Shown here: positions 17,774-25,415 of the stretch, piece after piece
Numbering within the stretch: position 1 is the first letter of the stretch
How the letters are laid out: each line of letters starts with the position of its first letter
Origin: Williamsia herbipolensis
GTDB lineage: Bacteria; Actinomycetota; Actinomycetes; Mycobacteriales; Mycobacteriaceae
Direction: 5' to 3'
Length of the DNA: 64,000 nt
Assembly: GCF_000964005.1 (NCBI RefSeq)
Contig: NZ_JXYP01000036.1
Location: 1-64,000, forward strand
Translations under genes and position numbers: made by a program
The notes under the pieces: model-generated
The model's input: the letters and a program-made list of their open reading frames with translations, nothing else
What the model was told of the DNA's origin: nothing
The model's database searches: none

Positions 17774-18573
17774 GGTCTGGTCTGTTCCCATCGGTTGTCG
17801 GTGGTGGCGGCGTCGAGGAACGCTGGGCGCTCCCCTCCGCCGTGCACGGTGAGGGTCGATCCGGTGATGTAGTCGGCCATGGGTGAGAGCAGGAACGCCA
17901 CGGCGCGGCCCACGTCGGCGCCGGTCGCCATCCGACCCATGGGGATGGTGGCGCCGACCGCGGCGATGCCGGCCTCGTCGCCGTAGTGCAGCGCGGACTG
18001 TTCGGTGCGGACGGGACCGGCGATCACCGAGTTGATCCGCACCCGCGGCGCCCACTCGACGGCCAAGGACCCGGTGAGGCTGTCGAGACCGGCCTTCGCC
18101 GCGCCGTAGCCGGCGGTGCCGGGTGACGGTCGGTGGCCGCTCACGCTGGACACGTTGACGATCGACCCGCCGTCGTCCTGGTAGCGCATCACGCTGTAGG
18201 CGGCCTGCGCGACCACCAACGGCGCCAACATGTTCAGTTCCACGATCTTGCGGTGGAAGTTCGGCGAGGCGTCGGCGGCCGGGGCGAACGGTGAGCCACC
18301 CGCGTTGTTCACGACACCGTCGAGTCGGCCGTGGCGTTCGGTGATGCGGTCGATCATCGCGTCGACCGCGTCGGGGTCACGCACGTCGCACGAGACGAAC
18401 TCGACCGCGCTGTCCGCATCGTCGGCCGGGCGGCGGGCGCAGGCGATCGGGATCGCCCCCAGCGACGTGAGCACCTCGCAGATCCCGGCGCCCACACCAC
18501 GGACACCACCGGTCACGACGACCACCTTGCCGGCCAGTCCGATGTCCACGCAGTCTCCGATCGTCGCTCTCAC
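17770..18573 (-). CDS. Short-chain dehydrogenase/reductase (Rv3549c-like)
   Basis: The classical SDR features are VTGGVRGVGAGICEVL near residue 20, NNAGG near 91, SSVSGHRPSPGTAGYGAAKAGL with Tyr and Lys near 155-159, and the C-terminal YITGSTLTVHGGG. It heads a three-gene minus-strand operon and is divergent from echA20 across a KstR2-like box. The GTG at 18573 gives 267 residues; a GTG at 18549 (VDIGLAGK) is an alternative start nearer the family's usual length. The substrate is probably a CoA-linked ring C/D intermediate, by context. Confidence 0.86.
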   Translation of the reverse strand: MRATIGDCVDIGLAGKVVVVTGGVRGVGAGICEVLTSLGAIPIACARRPADDADSAVEFVSCDVRDPDAVDAMIDRITERHGRLDGVVNNAGGSPFAPAADASPNFHRKIVELNMLAPLVVAQAAYSVMRYQDDGGSIVNVSSVSGHRPSPGTAGYGAAKAGLDSLTGSLAVEWAPRVRINSVIAGPVRTEQSALHYGDEAGIAAVGATIPMGRMATGADVGRAVAFLLSPMADYITGSTLTVHGGGERPAFLDAATTDNRWEQTRP

Positions 18574-18590
18574 CGCCTGCTACGCTACCA

Positions 18591-18604
18591 AGCAAGTGTT
18601 TGGT
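18591..18604. promoter_or_regulatory. KstR2-like operator between the SDR operon and echA20-ipdABC
   Basis: AGCAAGTGTTTGGT matches the KstR2 consensus ANCAAGNNCTTGNT with one mismatch (C to T in the right arm). It lies 17 nt before the SDR start and 51 nt before the echA20 ATG, so it can serve both directions. Confidence 0.75.
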
Positions 18605-18655
18605 TGGTAACCACCGGCCGAGCCACCACTTGCGAGAGAGGACGTGGGAGCGCAC

Positions 18656-19411
18656 ATGCCGATCACGACATCGACGATCGAGCCGGGCGTCGTGGCCGTC
18701 ACGGTCGATTTCCCGCCGGTCAACGCCCTGCCCAGCGCCGCGTGGTTCGAACTCGGCGACGCGATCATCGCCGCGGGCGCCGACCCGACGACCCACGTGG
18801 TGATCCTGCGGGCCGAGGGCCGGGGCTTCAACGCCGGCGTGGACATCAAGGAGATGCAGGCCACCGAGGGGTTCGGCGCCCTCATCGGCGCCAACCGCGG
18901 GTGCGCGCACGCCTTCGGTGCGGTGTACGACTGCGCGGTGCCGGTGATCGTGGCGGTCAACGGGTTCTGTGTGGGCGGTGGCGTCGGCCTCGTCGGCAAC
19001 GCCGACGTGGTGATCGCCTCCGACGACGCCGTCTTCGGACTCCCCGAGGTCGACCGCGGCGCACTCGGCGCGGCCACGCATCTCGCACGGTTGGTACCGC
19101 AACACCTCATGCGGACGCTGTACTTCACCGCCCAGAACGTGACCGCGCAGCAACTCGAGCACTTCGGGTCGGTGTACCGGGTGGTGCCGCGCGAGGGGCT
19201 GCTCGATGCCGCACTCGAGGTCGCCCGGCTCATCGCCGCGAAGGACACCCGGGTGATCCGCGCCGCGAAGGAGGCCATCAACGGCATCGACCCGGTCGAC
19301 GTGAAGACGAGCTACCGCCTCGAGCAGGGCTACACCTTCGAACTCAACCTCGCCGGTGTCGCAGACGAACATCGCGACGCCTTCGTCACCACCGGAAAGG
19401 CCCGCGCATGA
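18656..19411 (+). CDS. echA20: Enoyl-CoA hydratase/isomerase family ring-opening hydrolase EchA20
   Basis: The 251-residue crotonase-fold protein has AEGRGFNAGVDIKEMQ near residue 50 and the oxyanion-hole region NGFCVGGGVGLVGNADVVIAS near 101, followed by LPEVDRGALGAATHL. EchA20 hydrolyses the steroid ring D in the CoA ester formed from the last two rings. The ATG at 18656 has GGGAG 6 nt upstream; a GTG at 18644 is possible. The stop overlaps the ipdA ATG as ATGA, and the gene order matches Rv3550-Rv3553. Confidence 0.9.
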   Translation: MPITTSTIEPGVVAVTVDFPPVNALPSAAWFELGDAIIAAGADPTTHVVILRAEGRGFNAGVDIKEMQATEGFGALIGANRGCAHAFGAVYDCAVPVIVAVNGFCVGGGVGLVGNADVVIASDDAVFGLPEVDRGALGAATHLARLVPQHLMRTLYFTAQNVTAQQLEHFGSVYRVVPREGLLDAALEVARLIAAKDTRVIRAAKEAINGIDPVDVKTSYRLEQGYTFELNLAGVADEHRDAFVTTGKARA

Positions 19412-20331
19412 CAGCGGCCGTGCGGACGCAGACCGACAAGAGTTACTCGCTCGAGGAGGCTGTCGCCGAGATCTCGAGCGGCATGACGATCGGGATCGGT
19501 GGATGGGGATCGCGGCGCAAGCCGATGGCCCTGGTGCGGGCGCTGGCCCGGTCGGAGGCCACCGACCTCACCGTGGTCACCTACGGCGGGCCCGATCTCG
19601 GGTTGCTGTGCGCCGCAGGCAAGGTCAGCAAGGCCTACTACGGGTTCGTGTCGCTGGACTCGCCGCCCTTCTACGATCCGTGGTTCGCCCATGCGCGCAC
19701 CACGGGTACCATCGAGGTCCGCGAGATGGACGAGGGCATGGTGAAGTGCGGGCTCGAGGCGGCCGCGTCGCGACTGCCGTTCCTACCGATCCGGGCCGGC
19801 CTGGGGTCGTCGGTGCTCGACTTCTGGGGCGGCGAGTTGCGCACGGTCGCCTCGCCCTATCCCGACGCCGACGGTCGCGTGCAGACGCTGATCGCCATGC
19901 CCGCTCTCGACCTCGACGTCGCGCTGGTGCATCTCGACATCGCCGACGTGCACGGCAACGCGGCCTACACCGGTGTCGACCCGTATTTCGACGACCTGTT
20001 CTGCGGGGCCGCGCGGCGACGCCTCCTCGAGGTCGACCGTGTGGTCGAGACCGCCGAACTCGTCGACGAGGTTCCCCTGCAACGCATGCTGCTCAACCGC
20101 ATGAACGTCGACCGGGTGATCCACGCGCCGGGCGGCGCGCATTTCACCTTCGCCGGCGACTACGGCCGCGACGAGGCCTTCCAGCGTTTCTACGCCGAAT
20201 CGGCGGCCGACCCGGCGTCGTGGGAGGCCTTCTCCGACCGTTTCCTGCAGGTCGACGAGGCGACATATCAGGAACGGATCGTCGAATGGGCGGCCCGGCG
20301 AGACGCCGAGCAAGCGGGAGGGAAAGCATGA
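19408..20331 (+). CDS. ipdA: Ring C hydrolase, alpha subunit IpdA (CoA-transferase fold)
   Basis: The 307-residue protein has the class I CoA-transferase fold: MTIGIGGWGSRRKPMALVRAL near residue 26, VVTYGGPDLGLL near 57 and VHLDIADVHGNAAYTGVDPYFD near 173. IpdAB resembles a CoA-transferase but acts as a hydrolase that opens the last steroid ring of COCHEA-CoA. The gene is coupled to echA20 and ipdB through ATGA overlaps, and the pairing with a distinct beta subunit downstream fits the known heteromeric enzyme. Confidence 0.92.
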   Translation: MTAAVRTQTDKSYSLEEAVAEISSGMTIGIGGWGSRRKPMALVRALARSEATDLTVVTYGGPDLGLLCAAGKVSKAYYGFVSLDSPPFYDPWFAHARTTGTIEVREMDEGMVKCGLEAAASRLPFLPIRAGLGSSVLDFWGGELRTVASPYPDADGRVQTLIAMPALDLDVALVHLDIADVHGNAAYTGVDPYFDDLFCGAARRRLLEVDRVVETAELVDEVPLQRMLLNRMNVDRVIHAPGGAHFTFAGDYGRDEAFQRFYAESAADPASWEAFSDRFLQVDEATYQERIVEWAARRDAEQAGGKA

Positions 20332-21092
20332 GTGACGTGACCCGCGCGGAGATCTGCGTGATCGCCTGCGCCGAGATCTTCAGCGGCGCAGGGGAGATCA
20401 TGGCGTCGCCCATGGCGACGACCCCGCTCATCGGTGCACGCCTGGCGCGGCTGACCACCGAACCCGACCTGCTGATCACCGACGGTGAGGCGTTGATCTT
20501 CGCCGACACCCCGGCCGTGGGACGTTCGGCGCCCATCGAGGGGTGGATGCCGTTCCGCAAGGTGTTCGACGTCGTCGCGTCGGGCCGGCGTCATGTGGTG
20601 ATGGGCGCCAACCAGATCGACCGCCACGGCAACCAGAACCTGTCGGCGTTCGGGCCGCTACAACACCCGACCCGCCAGATGTTCGGCGTGCGTGGCGCTC
20701 CCGGCAACACCCTCAATCATCCGACGAGTTACTGGGTGGCCAAGCACTCGTCGCGGGTGTTCGGAGGTCAGGTCGACGTGGTGTCCGGGGTGGGGTACGA
20801 CCAGATCGACCCGAACAACCCGGCTTTCGGCTACCTCGACATCCATCGTGTGGTCACCAACCTCGGTGTGTTCGATTTCGGCGGGCCCGACCACACGATG
20901 CGGGCGCGCTCGCTGCATCCGGGGGTCACCGCCGACGAGGTCGCCGCGAACACCGGCTTCGAGATCGCCGATCTCGACTCGGTGGGCGTGACGCGCGAAC
21001 CCGACGCCACCGAACTGGAACTGATCCGCACGGTGATCGACCCGAAGGGCCTGCGCGAGCGTGAGGTCAAGCCGGTGGAGGTGAGCCGATGA
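20328..21092 (+). CDS. ipdB: Ring C hydrolase, beta subunit IpdB
   Basis: The 254-residue partner subunit has the CoA-transferase-like elements LLITDGEALIFADTP near residue 50, GRRHVVMGANQIDRHGNQNLSAFG near 86 and GGPDHTMRARSLHPGVTADEV near 185. Its start overlaps the ipdA stop and its own stop overlaps the ipdC start, so the whole echA20-ipdABC unit appears translationally coupled. It forms the active enzyme with IpdA. Confidence 0.92.
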   Translation: MSDVTRAEICVIACAEIFSGAGEIMASPMATTPLIGARLARLTTEPDLLITDGEALIFADTPAVGRSAPIEGWMPFRKVFDVVASGRRHVVMGANQIDRHGNQNLSAFGPLQHPTRQMFGVRGAPGNTLNHPTSYWVAKHSSRVFGGQVDVVSGVGYDQIDPNNPAFGYLDIHRVVTNLGVFDFGGPDHTMRARSLHPGVTADEVAANTGFEIADLDSVGVTREPDATELELIRTVIDPKGLREREVKPVEVSR

Positions 21093-22168
21093 CCGGTCGC
21101 GCGGCGCCGATGCGGACCGCCTTCACCGATCTGGTCGGGTGCGACTACCCCATCGTGCAGACCGGCATGGGATGGGTGTCGGGGGCGTCGTTGACCTCGG
21201 CGACTTCGAACGCGGGTGGCCTGGGGATCCTCGCCTCGGCGACGATGACCTTCGACGAGCTCGAGATGGCCGTGAAGAAGACGAAGTCGTTGACCGACAA
21301 GCCCTTCGGGGTGAACATCCGTGCCGACGCCACCGATGCGGGCGAGCGGATCGACCTGCTGATCCGCGAGGAGGTGCGGGTCGCCTCGTTCGCGCTGGCG
21401 CCGAAGAAGGAGCTCATCGCGAAGCTGAAAGACCACGGCATCGTGGTGATCCCGTCGATCGGCGCGGCCAAGCACGCCGTCAAGGTCGCCTCCTGGGGAG
21501 CCGACGCGGTGATCGTGCAGGGCGGCGAGGGCGGCGGTCACACCGGTCCGGTCGCCACCACGTTGCTGCTGCCGTCCGTGCTCGATGCACTGGGGCCCGA
21601 CGGGATACCGGTCGTCGCGGCCGGTGGCTTCTTCGACGGCCGCGGTCTCGCGGCAGCACTGTCGTACGGCGCGGCCGGCGTGGCGATGGGCACCCGTTTC
21701 CTGCTCACCTCCGACAGCACCGTGCCGGATTCGGTGAAGCAGGAGTACCTGGGCCGCAGCCTCAACGACACCGTCGTGTCGACGAAGGTCGACGGCATGC
21801 CACACCGGGTGCTGCGCACCTCGCTGGTGGAGAAGCTCGAGGGCGGCAACCCGGTCAGCGCGCTCGTCGCCGCCGCGCGCAACGCCAACGAGTTCAAGCA
21901 GATGACCGGCATGAAGTGGACCACGATGCTCACCGACGGCCGCAGCATGCGGAAGTCCGGGGAGCGCAGCTGGCAGCAGATCATCATGGCCGGCAACACC
22001 CCGATGCTCCTCAAGGCGGGTCTGGTCGACGGAAGCACCGACGCCGGCGTCCTCGCCTCCGGGCAGGTGGTCGGCATGATCGACGACCTCCCCAGCTGCG
22101 AGGCACTGATCCAGTCGATCGTCGGCGACGCCCGTGACCGGATCGCCGCACTCGCCCGAATCGACTGA
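21089..22168 (+). CDS. ipdC: IpdC, NAD(P)H-dependent flavin oxidoreductase of ring C/D degradation
   Basis: The 359-residue TIM-barrel protein belongs to the nitronate monooxygenase-like flavoenzyme family: DYPIVQTGMGWVSGASLTSATSNAGGLGILAS near residue 19, VIVQGGEGGGHTGPVATTLLLPSVLDAL near 136 and PVVAAGGFFDGRGLAAALSYGAAGVAMGTRFLLT near 172, which forms the FMN phosphate site. It ends the coupled echA20-ipdABC unit. IpdC acts early in breakdown of the hydroxylated HIP-CoA intermediate; the precise step comes from the family literature, not from the sequence. Confidence 0.9.
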   Translation: MTGRAAPMRTAFTDLVGCDYPIVQTGMGWVSGASLTSATSNAGGLGILASATMTFDELEMAVKKTKSLTDKPFGVNIRADATDAGERIDLLIREEVRVASFALAPKKELIAKLKDHGIVVIPSIGAAKHAVKVASWGADAVIVQGGEGGGHTGPVATTLLLPSVLDALGPDGIPVVAAGGFFDGRGLAAALSYGAAGVAMGTRFLLTSDSTVPDSVKQEYLGRSLNDTVVSTKVDGMPHRVLRTSLVEKLEGGNPVSALVAAARNANEFKQMTGMKWTTMLTDGRSMRKSGERSWQQIIMAGNTPMLLKAGLVDGSTDAGVLASGQVVGMIDDLPSCEALIQSIVGDARDRIAALARID

Positions 22169-22212
22169 TCGAGCGCGGCGGCACCCTCTTTCGGCTGGCT
22201 ACGCTGGACGCC

Positions 22213-23694
22213 GTGGCCGACTCCGATCCCCTGTACGCACAACGTGATCGCGCGGATTCGTTCGGTGCGGTGGCGCGCGCCTACGACGCCCATCGTCCCC
22301 GGTATCCGGATGAGGTGATCGACGACATCGCGGCCGCAGCCGGTGGTGGGCTCGTACTCGACGTCGGGGCGGGCACCGGCATCGCCTCGGCACAGCTCGC
22401 CGATCGCGGACTCGAGGTCCTCGCGCTCGAGCCGGATGCGGCGATGGCGGAGGTGGCCGCGGCCAAGGGGATCTCCGTCGAACAGGGCACCTTCGAACGG
22501 TGGGATGCCGCGGGACGGACATTTGATCTCATCCTGTTCGCACAGTCGTGGCACTGGGTCGACACCGCCGTCGCCATTCCCACGGCGATGTCGCTGCTGA
22601 ACCCGGGCGGTCGGCTCGTGTTGTTGTGGCACATGACGAATCCCGAGTCGCCGTCGGCCGAGGAGTTCGACGCGGTCTATCGCCGGTACACGCCCGCCAC
22701 CGCACCGCGCGGTTCGAGCGACGACGTCTCGCTGGCCGATGCGCTGACCGCGGGCGGCTTCACCGTGACCGAGAAGACGTACCCGGTGCGCGCGGACTAC
22801 ACGACCGACGACTGGCTCGACATGGTGTTCACGTTCTCCGCGCAGATCGTGCTCCCCGAGGCCGACAAGGTCTCGCTGCGCAGCGATCTCGCCGCGCTCG
22901 TCGGCCCCGACGGGGTAACCGTCGCCGGCGTCGCCTACGTCGCGACCGCCACCGCACCGACTCGTCCGGTGCACACCGATCGCAGGCTCGCCCTGAGTTT
23001 CGGGGCCGAGGCCGACAACTACGAGCGGCATCGACCGGACTTCCCGGCCGAGATGATGGACGCGGTCGCCGAACTGGGGTCGCGGGTGCTCGACGTCGGG
23101 ACCGGCACCGGTAAGGCCGCGGCCGCACTCGTCGCGCGGGGATGCGAGGTGCTCGGCGTCGAACCCGATCCGCAGATGGCCGCGATCGCCCGCGCGAAAG
23201 GTGTTGTGGTCGAGGAGGGGACGTTCGAGCAGTGGGATCCCGACGGTCGGCAGTTCGACCTCGTGGTGTTCGCGCGGTCCTGGCACTGGGTCGATCCCGA
23301 GGTGGCGTTGCCACGGCTCGCCACGATCGTGCCGGTGGGCGGCCACGTCGCCCTGCTCGCGCACGAGGCGAGTTGGCGCACGTTCGACGATCCGCGGATC
23401 CGTGCGGTGATCGAGCGTGTGGTGCCCCTCGGCGACACCGCCGCACGCCGTGCGACCGACGAGGTGGTGGCGCGGTTCACCGCGGCCGGATTCGACGTGC
23501 GTACCGAGGAGTTCCCGATGACGCAGTCGGTGTCGACCCAGGAGTGGCTCGACTCGGTGTTCACCTACTCGCGATTCCTCGTGCTCGACGAGGCCACGAG
23601 AACCGATCTGCGCCACGAGCTGATCGACGCGATCGGCACGAGCGAGATCACCGTCTCCGGCACCCCCCGCGCCATGATCGCGCGTCGACGCTGA
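22213..23694 (+). CDS. Protein of two tandem class I SAM-dependent methyltransferase domains
   Basis: The 493-residue protein is an internal duplication. Residues about 16-245 and 258-493 each contain a Rossmann motif I (LDVGAGTGIAS near residue 50; LDVGTGTGKAA near 295), an acidic motif II (ALEPDAAM; GVEPDPQM), a FERWD/FEQWD segment and a SWHWVD signature. Both halves keep the SAM-binding glycines, so both could be active. Most relatives are single-domain proteins. Start is GTG 22213. The substrate is unknown. It follows ipdC by 44 nt, so it may be read through from the ipd operon, or have its own promoter. Confidence 0.8.
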   Translation: MADSDPLYAQRDRADSFGAVARAYDAHRPRYPDEVIDDIAAAAGGGLVLDVGAGTGIASAQLADRGLEVLALEPDAAMAEVAAAKGISVEQGTFERWDAAGRTFDLILFAQSWHWVDTAVAIPTAMSLLNPGGRLVLLWHMTNPESPSAEEFDAVYRRYTPATAPRGSSDDVSLADALTAGGFTVTEKTYPVRADYTTDDWLDMVFTFSAQIVLPEADKVSLRSDLAALVGPDGVTVAGVAYVATATAPTRPVHTDRRLALSFGAEADNYERHRPDFPAEMMDAVAELGSRVLDVGTGTGKAAAALVARGCEVLGVEPDPQMAAIARAKGVVVEEGTFEQWDPDGRQFDLVVFARSWHWVDPEVALPRLATIVPVGGHVALLAHEASWRTFDDPRIRAVIERVVPLGDTAARRATDEVVARFTAAGFDVRTEEFPMTQSVSTQEWLDSVFTYSRFLVLDEATRTDLRHELIDAIGTSEITVSGTPRAMIARRR

Positions 23695-23695
23695 C

Positions 23696-24196
23696 TCAGT
23701 CGACGTCGTCGGCGCGGTGCGCGAGCCCGATGGTGATCTCCTGCAGCACCGGCAGGGCGTCGGCGACCGCGGTCAGTTGCGCGGTGGTGAGGCCGGACAA
23801 CACCGTGTCGATGAGCGCCGAACTCGCGCGGTCGTAGCGCTCCAACAGATCGCGCGCATGGTCGGTGGGCGCGATCCAGGCCTGGCGCAGGTCGTCGGCG
23901 CCCGGCAACCGGGTGACCAGGCGGGCGGTGGTCATCACGCGGAGCACGTTGCTGATCGTGGGGCGGGCCAGGTTGAGGCCGGCCGCGAGCTCCCCCGAGG
24001 TCTGCGGTGATCGTTCGGCGAGGGCACGCAGCACCTGGATGTGGGCGTCGGGCAGGTCGGGAAGACCCTCCGCCGACCGTGCGGATCGCAGGATCGCGCG
24101 CCGCAGCGGGCCGATGACCCGACCGAGATCGGTCGCGATCTGCGACGTCGAGGGTGCCGATGCGTTGCCGTTCACCGCTGCTCCACTGCCGGACAC
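23696..24196 (-). CDS. MarR family transcriptional regulator
   Basis: The 166-residue winged-helix regulator has LRALAERSPQTSGELAAGLNLARPTISNVLRVMTTARLVTRLPGADDLRQAWIAPTDHARDLL, with the recognition helix at residues about 75-95 and the wing after it. The GTG at 24196 was chosen because GGGAGG lies 6 nt upstream; a GTG at 24229 would add 11 residues. It is divergent from the phenolic acid decarboxylase and an imperfect palindrome lies between them, so it is probably the phenolic-acid-responsive repressor of that gene. Confidence 0.87.
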   Translation of the reverse strand: MSGSGAAVNGNASAPSTSQIATDLGRVIGPLRRAILRSARSAEGLPDLPDAHIQVLRALAERSPQTSGELAAGLNLARPTISNVLRVMTTARLVTRLPGADDLRQAWIAPTDHARDLLERYDRASSALIDTVLSGLTTAQLTAVADALPVLQEITIGLAHRADDVD

Positions 24197-24257
24197 GTCA
24201 GACCTCCCTGGTGAGGAGACAGTAGCCACCGAAAGGGACTATTGCCACAGGTAATGG

Positions 24258-24270
24258 TTTTGTGACAAAA
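24258..24270. promoter_or_regulatory. Putative MarR operator before the phenolic acid decarboxylase
   Basis: TTTTGTGACAAAA is a 13-bp palindrome with a single central base, in an AT-rich patch (GGTTTTGTGACAAAATTA) 8 nt before the ATG at 24279. It lies between the divergent MarR and decarboxylase genes. The operator assignment is inference from position and symmetry. Confidence 0.55.
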
Positions 24271-24278
24271 TTACTCGC

Positions 24279-24803
24279 ATGACCACCACTTCCGTTGCGA
24301 ATCCCATCCCCACCCAGGACCTGTCCGCCATCGTCGGCCACCGGTTCATCTACACCTACGCGAACTCGTGGCAGTACGAGATGTACGTGAAGAACGCGAC
24401 GACGATCGACTACCGCATCCACACCGGCATAGTCGGCGGTCGCTGGGTGAAGGACCAGGAGGTCGACCTCGTCGCCCTCGACGACGACGTCTTCAAGATC
24501 TCCTGGAACGAGCCGACCGGCACCTCGGTCGTCGTCAACGTGCTGCCCGGCAAGCGGCGACTGCACGGCACGATCTTCTTCCCGAAGTGGGTCGAGGACG
24601 CCGGTTCCAAGACCGTCGTGTTCCAGAACGACCACCTCGACGAGATGCGGACGTTCCGTGACGCCGGGCCCACCTACCCGATCTACGTCGTCCCCGAATT
24701 CGCCTACATCACGCTGTTCGAGTTCGTCGGCGCGGACGACGAATCGGTGATCTCCGTCGGTCCGTCGGAGCTGCCCGAGGGATTCGCCGACCGCACCAAC
24801 TGA
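24279..24803 (+). CDS. padC: Phenolic acid decarboxylase
   Basis: The 174-residue protein matches the small beta-barrel phenolic acid decarboxylase family: [38 protein letters not shown] near residue 23, [35 protein letters not shown] near 68 and [17 protein letters not shown] near 130. It decarboxylates p-coumaric, ferulic and caffeic acids to vinyl phenols without a cofactor. It is coupled to a DUF3237 gene (ATG overlapping at 24803) and is probably repressed by the divergent MarR protein. Gene symbol is by family. Confidence 0.92.
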   Translation: MTTTSVANPIPTQDLSAIVGHRFIYTYANSWQYEMYVKNATTIDYRIHTGIVGGRWVKDQEVDLVALDDDVFKISWNEPTGTSVVVNVLPGKRRLHGTIFFPKWVEDAGSKTVVFQNDHLDEMRTFRDAGPTYPIYVVPEFAYITLFEFVGADDESVISVGPSELPEGFADRTN

Positions 24804-25270
24804 TGGTCACCCGCTCCGCACCGCGCCTGGAGTTCGTGGCCCACCTCGCGATCGATGTGGGGCCGGCGATCGACCTCGGCGACCTCCCCGACGGCCATCG
24901 GCGCATCGTGCCGATCCTCGGTGGATCCGTCACCGGCCCGCGACTGTGCGGGCGGGTGCTGCCGGTCGGGGCGGATCACCAGTATCTGCGCTCGGAGCGG
25001 GTCACCGAACTCGATGCGCGGTATGCCCTCGAGACCGACGACGGCGCACGTATCGCGGTCGAGAACGTCGGTCTCCGGGTGGGCAGTGCGGCCGACGTCG
25101 CCGCGCTGCTCCGCGACGAGCCGGTGGATCCGGACCGCATCTATTTCCGCACCCAGCCGCGCCTGTCGAGCGCCCATCCGGAGTACTCCTGGCTCGCGGA
25201 CACCCTGTTCGTCGCCACGGGGGAACGGACACCGAGCACGGTCGAACTGGACGTGTTCGCCGTCGGATGA
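24803..25270 (+). CDS. DUF3237 family protein
   Basis: The 155-residue protein has the DUF3237 pattern: APRLEFVAHLAIDVGPAID at the start, RRIVPILGGSVTGPRLCGRVLPVGADHQYLR near residue 34, LDARYALETDDGARIAVENVGLRVG near 65 and the ending DTLFVATGERTPSTVELDVFAVG. Function of the family is unknown. Its ATG overlaps the last base of the decarboxylase stop, so the two are made together, hinting at a role in handling phenolic acids or vinyl phenols. Confidence 0.83.
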   Translation: MVTRSAPRLEFVAHLAIDVGPAIDLGDLPDGHRRIVPILGGSVTGPRLCGRVLPVGADHQYLRSERVTELDARYALETDDGARIAVENVGLRVGSAADVAALLRDEPVDPDRIYFRTQPRLSSAHPEYSWLADTLFVATGERTPSTVELDVFAVG

Positions 25271-25415
25271 CCGGTGCTCAGTGCAGGACCTTCAGTCCCA
25301 CAACACCTCCCACGATGACCGCGAGGAGTACGACCGTCGTCCACGAGGCCGACTCGTCACCCGAGTGCCGTTGTGACTGCCGTCCACGGTGGCAAATCCG
25401 GGGTCGGAGCCGGTC

